Translations under genes and position numbers: made by a program
The notes under the pieces: model-generated
Databases searched by the model: none
Told to the model about the DNA's origin: nothing
The model's input: only the letters and a program-made list of their open reading frames with translations
Source: Lachnospiraceae bacterium UBA3633
Lineage (GTDB): Bacteria > Bacillota > Clostridia > Lachnospirales > Lachnospiraceae
Assembly (NCBI GenBank): GCA_002374095.1
Contig: DFKY01000009.1
Span: 1 to 25,839, forward strand
Direction: 5' to 3'
Length of the DNA: 25,839 bases
Shown here: piece after piece, positions 15,316 through 21,398 of the stretch
Numbering within the stretch: the first letter of the stretch is position 1
How the letters are laid out: every line of letters starts with the position of its first letter

Positions 15316-16479
15316 ATGCTTAAAATAGATGGTAAAAATAAAAAAGTTGTAGGAATAGTGGTCGAGTGTAATCCTTTTCATAAAGGGCATAAGAGACTAT
15401 TAAAAGAGTGTAAAAAGTATGGGGATATCATAGTTGCTGTGATGTCTGGAAACTTTGTGCAGCGAGGGGAGCCAGGAGTCTTTGATAAGGAAAAAAGAAC
15501 GAAAGACCTTATAGACAATGGAGTAGATATAGTTATAGAGATTCCTGTGCAATATGTATTATCGTCAGCAAAATATTTTGCAAAAGGGGCTATACAAATA
15601 CTTGAAAAACTTGGATTTGTAGATTATCTTGTATTTGGATCAAAGGTTGCAGATGTGGAAAAACTTAAAGACTATGCAGAGATGGTGCAAATAGAAAAGT
15701 TTAACTATGAAAAAGATAGTGAGATAAAGAGAAATCTAAAAGCAGGTAAAACATATGCAAAAGCTCTTTCTGATGTGATTGGGGAAAAACTTTCATCCAA
15801 TGACATTCTTGCTATAGAATACTTGATTGCACTTGATGAAATGAAAAGTAAGATTTTACCTATAGCGATAGAAAGAAAAGACGATCTTCCTACAGCAACA
15901 GAGCTTAGAGCGAAGATAAAAAAGAAAGTGACGACAAATGACTTTACAGAAATTCTAAATTATAAAATTCTTTATGCAAAAGTCGAATCTTATGGAAAAG
16001 ACAAAAATATGCTTGATAATATATATCTTATGACAAAAGACATGAGAAATGCAATCATGAAGACAGCAGGTGATAAGATGACTTTTGATGAAAGAGCATT
16101 GAAACTTAAGACAAAAAATAGAACGCTTGCTTATATAAAGAGAGTTTTTTTTAATATAATTTTGGATGTACGGAAAGTGGGCTCGCAGTGCTCGCCCCTA
16201 CAGATACAAGAGGATTCGTATAGCTCGCCACTACAATTGCAAGAGAGCTTGCGGGTGATTACAATACTTGGAGTGAAAGATGAGAGCAAGTGGATTTTAA
16301 AATACATAAAGACCCCATTTCTTATGAGCTTCGCTCCAAGTTCATATAGAACATTTGTAAAAAAGTATAAAAAATCTAAAGAAATTAGGCAGGATAAAAA
16401 AAGGGATTTCATTCTCTCTGAGAATTTAAAAACGAACATATTTGCTGATAAAATTTATTATATGATGGGTAAATTATAA
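15316..16479 (+). CDS. tmcAL: tRNA(Met) cytidine acetate ligase TmcAL (YlbM)
   Basis: A 387-residue enzyme that makes N4-acetylcytidine at the wobble base of elongator tRNA-Met using acetate and ATP. VVGIVVECNPFHKGHK gives the nucleotidyltransferase fold with its H-x-G-H motif at residues 22-25. AVMSGNFVQRGEP and IEIPVQYVLSSAKYFAKG are family hallmarks. A later start would remove the catalytic motif, and an in-frame TAA at 15310-15312 rules out an earlier one. Residues about 289-313 (GSQCSPLQIQE and DSYSSPLQLQE) are not family sequence. They are two 11-residue copies of the mini-element, inserted in frame into the C-terminal region. The stop overlaps the next ATG by one base. Confidence 0.92.
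   Translation: MLKIDGKNKKVVGIVVECNPFHKGHKRLLKECKKYGDIIVAVMSGNFVQRGEPGVFDKEKRTKDLIDNGVDIVIEIPVQYVLSSAKYFAKGAIQILEKLGFVDYLVFGSKVADVEKLKDYAEMVQIEKFNYEKDSEIKRNLKAGKTYAKALSDVIGEKLSSNDILAIEYLIALDEMKSKILPIAIERKDDLPTATELRAKIKKKVTTNDFTEILNYKILYAKVESYGKDKNMLDNIYLMTKDMRNAIMKTAGDKMTFDERALKLKTKNRTLAYIKRVFFNIILDVRKVGSQCSPLQIQEDSYSSPLQLQESLRVITILGVKDESKWILKYIKTPFLMSFAPSSYRTFVKKYKKSKEIRQDKKRDFILSENLKTNIFADKIYYMMGKL
16179..16244 (+). repeat. Two 33-base tandem copies of the mini-element inside tmcAL
   Basis: Units 16179-16211 and 16212-16244 each hold the 23-base element (GGGCTCGCAGTGCTCGCC and GGATTCGTATAGCTCGCC starts, CTAC ends) plus a 10-base tail ending TACAAGA or TGCAAGA. The period is exactly 11 codons, so the frame is kept. 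A further degenerate piece (GAGCTTGCGG) follows. Confidence 0.85.
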
Positions 16480-17591
16480 TGAGTAATAGCGATTTAATAA
16501 TATGGATTTTATTACCAGTGATTATTGAAGCTATATTTATATTTATTAGATATAAATGTAGAAATTTATTAAAACAAAAAGCCACACAAATAATGGTATT
16601 GATTAAGGCTTTAGCTTTTGTAATTATAGCAGCTGTAACAATATCTATAGACAATGTATTTAATGTAAAAACAACATATCTTTTTGGAGCTATGTATATA
16701 GTTATATTATCAGATGTTATAACCAATGTTGTAATGATGGTAATAAATATTTTTTATAAAAAGAAAAACTTTGTAGCATTTAATATATTGGCATATATAA
16801 TTATGCTTATAACTCTTGCATATGGAACGATAAATAGTCAAGACATAAAGCCAAATTACATTTCGTTTAGCTCTCCAAAAATAAAAAAGAATCATACATT
16901 TGTCTTTATGTCGGATCTTCATTACCCTACAGCACAAAATAGAGATAGAGTAAAAAAAGCACTTTCCGAAATAAAAAAACTAAATCCAGAGTTTATACTT
17001 CTTGGTGGAGATATTACAGATGAGTTTACTAACTATGAAGACTTACAGGAAATATATGAAAATATTGGCGCTCTAAATATACCTACATATTATATATATG
17101 GAAATCACGATAGACAAAATAAAGCTTATAAACTAGGGAAGATAAAGTTTGATGTAGAAGAATTAGAGAAAGTTATAAAGGATAATGAGATAACGATATT
17201 AAAAGATGAGTGGCAATATGTAAGTGATGATATAATAGTTGTAGGTAGAGAAGATGTAAGTGAAAAACAAGGAAGAAAAAAAGTTCAAAGTATAAAAAAT
17301 TGGCCAGAAGAGCCATATATAATATGTGTAGACCATAATCCTTATCAAGAAAAAGATATAATGGAACTTGGTGCTGATCTTCAGTTATCGGGACATACTC
17401 ATGCAGGTCAGTTATTTCCGCTAAAGGCAATTTATAAACTTGGAGTAAAATACGTGTATGGGTTATATAAAACAAGTGATTCGCCAAATGAGAAATACTT
17501 GTATGTAAGTAGTGGCTTTTCGGGTTGGGTGTTGCCATTTAGAAATGAAGAGCACTGCTACTATGAGGTGGTGAGCTTGGTGGGTGAGTAA
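16479..17591 (+). CDS. Membrane-anchored calcineurin-like metallophosphoesterase (YkuE-like)
   Basis: A 370-residue protein. Four N-terminal membrane helices (about residues 4-24, 36-57, 65-92 and 97-117) precede a phosphoesterase domain. The dimetal motifs occur in order: FMSDLHYP, LGGDITDE, YGNHDRQ, CVDHNP and SGHTHAGQ. This layout matches membrane-associated metallophosphoesterases of the YkuE/YaeI type, which act on lipid-linked or small phosphoester substrates; the substrate is unknown. The ATG overlaps the tmcAL stop (TAATG), so it is translationally coupled. Codon usage is more AT-rich than in tmcAL. No clear terminator was seen after the stop. Confidence 0.9.
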   Translation: MSNSDLIIWILLPVIIEAIFIFIRYKCRNLLKQKATQIMVLIKALAFVIIAAVTISIDNVFNVKTTYLFGAMYIVILSDVITNVVMMVINIFYKKKNFVAFNILAYIIMLITLAYGTINSQDIKPNYISFSSPKIKKNHTFVFMSDLHYPTAQNRDRVKKALSEIKKLNPEFILLGGDITDEFTNYEDLQEIYENIGALNIPTYYIYGNHDRQNKAYKLGKIKFDVEELEKVIKDNEITILKDEWQYVSDDIIVVGREDVSEKQGRKKVQSIKNWPEEPYIICVDHNPYQEKDIMELGADLQLSGHTHAGQLFPLKAIYKLGVKYVYGLYKTSDSPNEKYLYVSSGFSGWVLPFRNEEHCYYEVVSLVGE

Positions 17592-17610
17592 GCGAAAAGA
17601 AAAAAAAGAA

Positions 17611-17639
17611 TTGACAAAGAAATATTGTTGTTATATAAT
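17611..17639 (+). promoter_or_regulatory. Consensus promoter of the RelB-YoeB operon
   Basis: TTGACA (17611-17616), 17 bases, TATAAT (17634-17639): a perfect sigma-A promoter, 67 bases before the antitoxin ATG. Confidence 0.85.
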
Positions 17640-17643
17640 ACAA

Positions 17644-17687
17644 TGTAATACAAATAATGCAAAAGTATTACAAATATATACAAAAGT
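17644..17687. promoter_or_regulatory. Likely RelB operator: inverted and direct repeats
   Basis: TGTAATAC (17644-17651) and GTATTACA (17665-17672) are inverted copies two helical turns apart. The same stretch also reads as two direct 18-19-base units, TACAAATAATGCAAAAGT (17649-17666) and a close copy at 17669-17687, with a 20-base period. The position just after the -10 suits autorepression by the RelB-YoeB complex. Confidence 0.6.
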
Positions 17688-17705
17688 TATTTAGAGGAGA
17701 GTATT

Positions 17706-17960
17706 ATGTCAACAATAAGTGTTCGTTTAGATTCAAATGACAAACATAGATTTGAAGAGTTTTGCAATGATGTAGGTATGAGCATATCTACAGCTGTAAG
17801 TATGTTTGTAAAAAATGTTATAACTAATCAGAAATTGCCTTTTAGTGTAGAGAGAGATCCTTTTTATTCGAAAGAGAATATAGAACATTTAAGTAGAGTT
17901 ATAAAAGATATTGAATCTGGAAAAGCAAAACTAACAGAGCATGAGCTAATTGAAGATTAG
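17706..17960 (+). CDS. relB: RelB/DinJ-family antitoxin
   Basis: An 84-residue antitoxin. The N-terminus TISVRLDSNDKHRFEEFCND, followed by GMSISTAVSMFVKNV, is the ribbon-helix-helix DNA-binding domain of the RelB/DinJ family. The C-terminal part (SKENIEHLSRVIKDIESG) is the usual toxin-wrapping helix. It should neutralise the YoeB toxin encoded directly downstream and repress the operon through the repeats at 17644-17687. AGGAGA lies about 7 bases before the ATG. Its TAG stop overlaps the ribosome binding site of the toxin gene. Confidence 0.92.
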   Translation: MSTISVRLDSNDKHRFEEFCNDVGMSISTAVSMFVKNVITNQKLPFSVERDPFYSKENIEHLSRVIKDIESGKAKLTEHELIED

Positions 17961-17969
17961 GTGGTGCGT

Positions 17970-18233
17970 ATGAAACTTAAATGGCATGAGAAAGCTTGGG
18001 CTGAATATTTAGAATGGCAATCTGAAGACAGAAAAACACTAAAAAGAATTAATGCATTAGTAAAAGATATACAAAGAAATAATAATAGTGGAATAGGTAA
18101 GACAGAAAAATTGTCAGAAGATTTTAGCGGATGGTATAGTAAGCGAATAAATGAAAAAGATAGACTGGTATATAAAATAAATAATGATGAATTAATTATA
18201 GCATCTTGTAAAGGACATTACGATGATAAATAA
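17970..18233 (+). CDS. yoeB: YoeB-family mRNA interferase toxin
   Basis: An 87-residue ribosome-dependent mRNA endonuclease. It lines up with E. coli YoeB without gaps. The catalytic residues Glu46 (KTEKL), Arg65 (KDRLVY) and His83 (KGHY) fall at the same numbers when the ATG at 17970 is used. AGGTGG at 17959-17964 sits 5 bases before that ATG, which is why I prefer it to the in-frame GTG at 17961. The three-residue tail DDK is extra. All catalytic residues are present, so the toxin should be active and held by the RelB antitoxin upstream. Confidence 0.93.
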   Translation: MKLKWHEKAWAEYLEWQSEDRKTLKRINALVKDIQRNNNSGIGKTEKLSEDFSGWYSKRINEKDRLVYKINNDELIIASCKGHYDDK

Positions 18234-18253
18234 AAAAAAATTAGGAAGGGCAT

Positions 18254-18673
18254 ATGGAATATAAAAGATTTGGAAAAAATATTGTAGCAAGACTTGATAT
18301 AGGTGATGAGATAATTGAATCAATTAAAGAGATAGCACTTAAAGAAAAAATAAAACTTGCGATGGTAAATGCACTTGGAGCAGCAAATGATTTTGAAATA
18401 GGTGTATATAATGTGTCTGAAAAGAAATATTATAAGAATGAGTTTAAGGGAGCTTATGAAATTACATCCTTACATGGTAGCATTAATACTATGAATGGAG
18501 AGTTTTATACTCATATACATATGAGTGCAGGAGGACTTGATGGAAAGGTGGTAGGCGGACATCTATATAGAGCAGTTGTAGGTGGCACTTGCGAGATGTT
18601 TATTGATATTCTTGATGGCACAGTTGACCGAGTAAAAGATGAAAAAACAGGCTTGAATATTTTTAAGTTTTAG
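18254..18673 (+). CDS. PPC-domain (DUF296) protein
   Basis: A 139-residue protein consisting of one PPC domain (plants and prokaryotes conserved, DUF296). The family's trimeric metal-binding histidines are visible: HIHMS with His87 and His89, and GGHL with His103. The body (MVNALGAANDFEIGVYN, EITSLHGSI) fits the fold along its whole length. Plant relatives carry an AT-hook; bacterial single-domain members have no settled function and this one has no added DNA-binding motif. GGAAGG lies 6 bases before the ATG. It follows YoeB by 20 bases and may share its transcript. Confidence 0.9.
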   Translation: MEYKRFGKNIVARLDIGDEIIESIKEIALKEKIKLAMVNALGAANDFEIGVYNVSEKKYYKNEFKGAYEITSLHGSINTMNGEFYTHIHMSAGGLDGKVVGGHLYRAVVGGTCEMFIDILDGTVDRVKDEKTGLNIFKF

Positions 18674-18717
18674 TAGAAAAAAGGGTATAGTTATGGCATA
18701 GTTTTGGAGGATAAATT

Positions 18718-18971
18718 ATGGCAGTGATAGTTCCAATTAAAGAAATAAACAATAATACAAAAAAACTAAAAAGTGTCTATATTGCCATGAATGCTTCATA
18801 TCAATTTAAATTTTGTACTGAGTTAGATGTATCACAACAAAAGTTAGCAAAAACAATGAGCGTTTCATTTATGTCAGCAGTAAATGGGAAAAAGAGAATT
18901 TTGAGTCTATATGGTTACAAAAGGAAAGACAGAAAGAAATATTTAAAAAAGCATTAATTAAATTTCAATAA
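18718..18971 (+). pseudogene. Frameshifted Phd/YefM-like antitoxin remnant
   Basis: The open frame from ATG 18718 starts MAVIVPIKEINNNTKKL, the usual opening of a Phd/YefM antitoxin, then turns into unlikely sequence up to 18957. In another frame, from about 18826 to TAA at 18971, the sequence reads sensibly: NNERFIYVSSKWEKENFES, then IWLQKERQKEIFKKALI. This is what a Phd C-terminal half (strand, then a helix of the E-K-x-R type) should look like. One or more indels between about 18770 and 18830 explain the break. A good GGAGG precedes the ATG. The family call rests on the N-terminal pattern and the tail, so it is moderate. Confidence 0.5.
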
Positions 18972-18990
18972 TTAATGAAAGGGAAAATAT

Positions 18991-19509
18991 ATGAAACAAC
19001 TGATAGAAAAAATCAAAGATATCGATGGAAAGTTTACTGTATTTATTAATGACATTAAATTTAAAGGAAAAAGGTCTGTGAACTGGAAAGATGTGAAAGA
19101 TTACTTAAAAACTTATGTTGGCAAGTTTTATGAAACTGCTGAATCAAAAGAAGTGATTTATATTGGTTCTGACCTTCCTGATGAGTATACTGGTTCTAAT
19201 TATACATATAAGCTTAAAGGAACTGTAGCAAAGGCTAAGGCAAATGCAGCACAAGGAATAAAAGAAATGATTGAAATAGCTACTAATAAAAAGACTCGTG
19301 CTAATGATAAAGAAAAACATAAAAAGGATGCAAAATTTGGATGGTATAAATATGATTCAAGATTTGCGCTTCCAGTGTATGATGGAGACCAACTTGTCAG
19401 ATACAATGTTTTTAATGCTTCTCTTATTATCAGACATGATGAGAATGGCAAAAGATATCTTTATGATATTATAGACATAAAAAAAAGAAACGAGCAACCC
19501 CTGACTTAA
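18991..19509 (+). CDS. Stand-alone domain related to C-termini of large phage/mobile-element proteins
   Basis: A 172-residue protein with no signal or membrane segment. The segments AKAKANAAQGIKEMIEIATN, KHKKDAKFGWYKYDSRFALP and VYDGDQLVRYNVFNASLIIR, with the tail GKRYLYDIIDIKK, closely recall the C-terminal domain of large polyvalent or MuF-type proteins of phages and conjugative elements in gut Firmicutes. Iyer and colleagues class several of these as PBECR-type nuclease-like domains. I recognise the pattern but cannot name the exact Pfam family. Here it is a separate gene preceded by AAAGGG and a broken antitoxin. A toxin-like effector role is possible but unproven. Confidence 0.6.
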   Translation: MKQLIEKIKDIDGKFTVFINDIKFKGKRSVNWKDVKDYLKTYVGKFYETAESKEVIYIGSDLPDEYTGSNYTYKLKGTVAKAKANAAQGIKEMIEIATNKKTRANDKEKHKKDAKFGWYKYDSRFALPVYDGDQLVRYNVFNASLIIRHDENGKRYLYDIIDIKKRNEQPLT

Positions 19510-19597
19510 CAAGGCACAAAACCCATTTCTTTATATTTAAATATTAGCAAAAAAGTATATTTTTGTCAATTAATTAATATATGCAAGTAATCTATAG

Positions 19598-19624
19598 AAT
19601 AGCGGCCAATAAGCTGCTATTTTT
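19598..19624 (+). terminator. Intrinsic terminator of the 17706-19509 gene run
   Basis: ATAGCGGC (19599-19606) and GCTGCTAT (19613-19620) pair with one G-T around CAATAA, and TTTT follows. It lies about 90 bases after the last gene and just before the promoter of the structured RNA. Confidence 0.65.
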
Positions 19625-19651
19625 GTGTTTTGATGAGATTTGTAGTATAAT
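19623..19651 (+). promoter_or_regulatory. Promoter of the structured RNA
   Basis: TTGTGT (19623-19628), 17 bases, then a perfect TATAAT (19646-19651). Transcription would start at 19657-19659, exactly at the base of the closing stem of the RNA. Confidence 0.6.
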
Positions 19652-19657
19652 GATAAA

Positions 19658-19822
19658 TGCAGACAGAAATAATATTGAATTAATTCGTACTATGTGCGTC
19701 GCATTTTTATTGTGTAAAAAAATGCGAGCTAAAAATACGTACATAGTATGATATTATTCCTGTCTGCAAATAGGAGGCTCGCAATTTTTAGTCTGTGGGT
19801 CTTCGGATCTGCAGGCTTTTTT
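19658..19822 (+). ncRNA. Candidate structured non-coding RNA, class not recognised
   Basis: No protein-coding frame fits, but the region folds strongly. Stem 1 joins 19659-19675 and 19751-19767 (17 pairs, one A-C mismatch). Stem 2 joins 19688-19699 and 19737-19748 (12 pairs, one G-U). Stem 3 joins 19700-19708 and 19718-19726 (9 pairs). The 10-base bulge after stem 3 holds CTAAAAAT (19729-19736), which is complementary to ATTTTTAG (19784-19791) in the 3' tail: an 8-bp pseudoknot. GCGAGC (19724-19729) and GCTCGC (19777-19782) also match, giving an alternative pairing. A promoter precedes it and an intrinsic terminator ends it, at about 165 bases. It does not look like tRNA, SRP, tmRNA, RNase P or 6S RNA, the last because it lacks a large central bubble. 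A mobile palindrome is the main alternative. Confidence 0.6.
19790..19822 (+). terminator. UUCG-capped intrinsic terminator of the structured RNA
   Basis: AGTCTGTGGGTC (19790-19801) pairs with GATCTGCAGGCT (19806-19817) over 12 bp, including four G-U pairs. It closes on a TTCG tetraloop and is followed by six T. Confidence 0.85.
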
Positions 19823-19824
19823 AA

Positions 19825-19929
19825 ATATACGAAAAGAATAAAGCAAAAGAAATATATGAAAGTGCCAATGAGAGCTTTAAAAAAGAAATTACTAAATCTC
19901 CATATTGGAAATCATATTTAAACTTATAA
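19825..19929 (+). pseudogene. C-terminal remnant of a lost gene
   Basis: A 34-codon open frame with no start codon reads NKAKEIYESANESFKKEITK, then SPYWKSYLNL and a stop. Charged helix residues and a W/Y-rich end look like real protein sequence rather than chance. An in-frame TAA at 19822-19824 blocks any extension into the RNA terminator. It is probably the tail of a gene whose front was lost, possibly when the RNA locus moved in. The family is not recognised. Confidence 0.35.
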
Positions 19930-19932
19930 AAA

Positions 19933-19971
19933 ACCACATCCAAGCTATTAGCTAAAAGATGTGGTATTTTT
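19933..19971. terminator. Two-way intrinsic terminator ending the serC-GH operon
   Basis: ACCACATC (19933-19940) and GATGTGGT (19958-19965) form an 8-bp stem. On the minus strand the stem is followed by TTTTTT and ends the transcript coming from the 20080 gene, with a 3' tail of about 110 bases. On the plus strand ATTTTT follows and would stop read-through from the left. The loop holds a small AGCT...AGCT stem. Confidence 0.75.
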
Positions 19972-20079
19972 ATGCCTAAAAACTGTCTTTACAAAAATCC
20001 CTAATTAAAGACCCCTAAATCGCCCTTATTTTTTAGATTTTGCGGAAACCGTCTTTTCTAAAACTTTGAAGTATTGTTA
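19972..20079. other. 3' untranslated stretch of the minus-strand operon
   Basis: Between the terminator and the stop of the glycoside hydrolase gene I see no gene and no strong structure, apart from a CTAAA/TTTAG inverted pair around 20013-20035. Confidence 0.5.
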
Positions 20080-21396
20080 TTATTTTAATGTGCTTTTGGT
20101 TGCTATGAGTTCGCTTGCGCTTGCGCGGGGGATTAGGAAACCGCCAATATCTACATAGCTTGTCTCGCTTAAGACATCATCAAGGAGGTCCTTGCACCAA
20201 GCGGATTCATCTTCTCTATCCATATCTTTAAAGACTGCCCAGGCAAGTCTTTTTTTTCCGCTTTCATCTGATAGACCGAAGTTGTGTTCGTCAAGATCTA
20301 TCTCACTAAAATACAAAAGACATTTTATATAAGGATTATCTTTTATCTTTTCCCACAAAAAGTAAAGTGCAGCAGCTTGTATCCTTTCGCCATCATTTGC
20401 TGATAGGCCGATTTCACTTATTATGATATTTCTTAAAGTGCCATCTTTACGAAGAAATTCTTTTTGAGACATATATGCCACAGAGTAGTCAAGATTTCTA
20501 AGTGCAAGGATGCAAGGTCTATCTTTGTCATAAGAAGTTTTTACATCATATCCTGCATAGTCGCTGTCCCAAAACTTTGATGTGATGACATTTGCTGGAT
20601 AAGGATGTATGGCAAGACCCCAGTCTATATTTTTGCCAAGATACTTATTGATAAGTGGAAGTTGCTCTGTAGCATTGTAGCGGTATAGATTTAGATAAGG
20701 ATTGTATCTTTTGCTACTTTTTCTAAGTTCTGGTAGATCCCAAGCTTGCTCAAAAGAAATATATACATCTGCATCAGGATTTTTTTCTTTTATCATCTCA
20801 TAGCATTCTTTAAATGTATCACAATATACTTTAGTGTAAGTCTCTATATCAGATGGACCATAGTAATTATATTCTTGGGCATTGATTTCATTGCCTATAA
20901 TCCAATTATCTATATAGTCACCATAGTCTTCTACCATTCTTTTGAAATTGTATTTTTGCCACTCTCCGTCATTGGCATGAAAGTCAATCATATAAAAATA
21001 AGGTTTTTGAAATCTAAGAGGAGCATCACTTGTGTCTATACCTATTGGTACTTTATCGTTGCATATGACAGCTGTGATTTTGATACCTCTTTTTTTAAGA
21101 CCTTCAAGCATCTGTAGATATGTGTGTCCAAGTCCTGTAAGAAATATATTGATAGAGATATGACCAGCACCAAGTGTAAAAATCTCATTGGGATCACCAG
21201 TGAAACAAAAGCCTTTCTTGCTACCAGAAGATGTCGCAGTAGGAGGTAAAACTTTATCAAGGTTTAAAAATTCATTTTGCAAATTCATACTGCTTGGCCA
21301 CAAGGTTCTGCTTGATGAGATGGATGTGGCAAAAGTTGAGTTGGCAAGAAGGGAAAGTAGAAGGATTGTTATTAATTTTTTATAATATTTATACAT
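20080..21396 (-). CDS. Secreted DUF5722-type glycoside hydrolase (TIM barrel)
   Basis: A 438-residue exported protein with a signal peptide (YYKKLITILLLSLLANSTFA, cleavage expected after residue 23). The body resembles the DUF5722 family of clan-A-like TIM-barrel glycoside hydrolases. WIIGNEINAQ carries the likely acid/base Glu at a strand-4 position and NIIISEIGLSAN the likely nucleophile Glu at strand 7. IDWGLAIHPYPA and FLWEKIKDNPYIKCLLYF fit the barrel. The substrate is unknown. The ATG is 2 bases after the asnA stop and has no visible ribosome binding site, so translation may depend on coupling to asnA. The C-terminal coding end is unusually GC-rich (GCGCAAGCGCAAGCG). Confidence 0.8.
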   Translation of the reverse strand: MYKYYKKLITILLLSLLANSTFATSISSSRTLWPSSMNLQNEFLNLDKVLPPTATSSGSKKGFCFTGDPNEIFTLGAGHISINIFLTGLGHTYLQMLEGLKKRGIKITAVICNDKVPIGIDTSDAPLRFQKPYFYMIDFHANDGEWQKYNFKRMVEDYGDYIDNWIIGNEINAQEYNYYGPSDIETYTKVYCDTFKECYEMIKEKNPDADVYISFEQAWDLPELRKSSKRYNPYLNLYRYNATEQLPLINKYLGKNIDWGLAIHPYPANVITSKFWDSDYAGYDVKTSYDKDRPCILALRNLDYSVAYMSQKEFLRKDGTLRNIIISEIGLSANDGERIQAAALYFLWEKIKDNPYIKCLLYFSEIDLDEHNFGLSDESGKKRLAWAVFKDMDREDESAWCKDLLDDVLSETSYVDIGGFLIPRASASELIATKSTLK

Positions 21397-21398
21397 AT

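Noticed and set aside
17961..17969. Upstream GTG start for YoeB.
   Set aside because: The ATG at 17970 has AGGTGG at the right distance and puts the catalytic residues at the same numbers as in E. coli YoeB.
19658..19822. 6S RNA, SRP RNA, tmRNA, RNase P RNA or retron msr-msd.
   Set aside because: There is no large central bubble (6S), no SRP GGAA/GCAG core, no tRNA-like ends with a tag frame, no RNase P core motifs, and no reverse transcriptase gene nearby.
19658..19822. Riboswitch or leader of a downstream gene.
   Set aside because: The next plus-strand sequence is only a startless remnant followed by a terminator, and the next gene is on the other strand, so there is nothing to regulate in cis.
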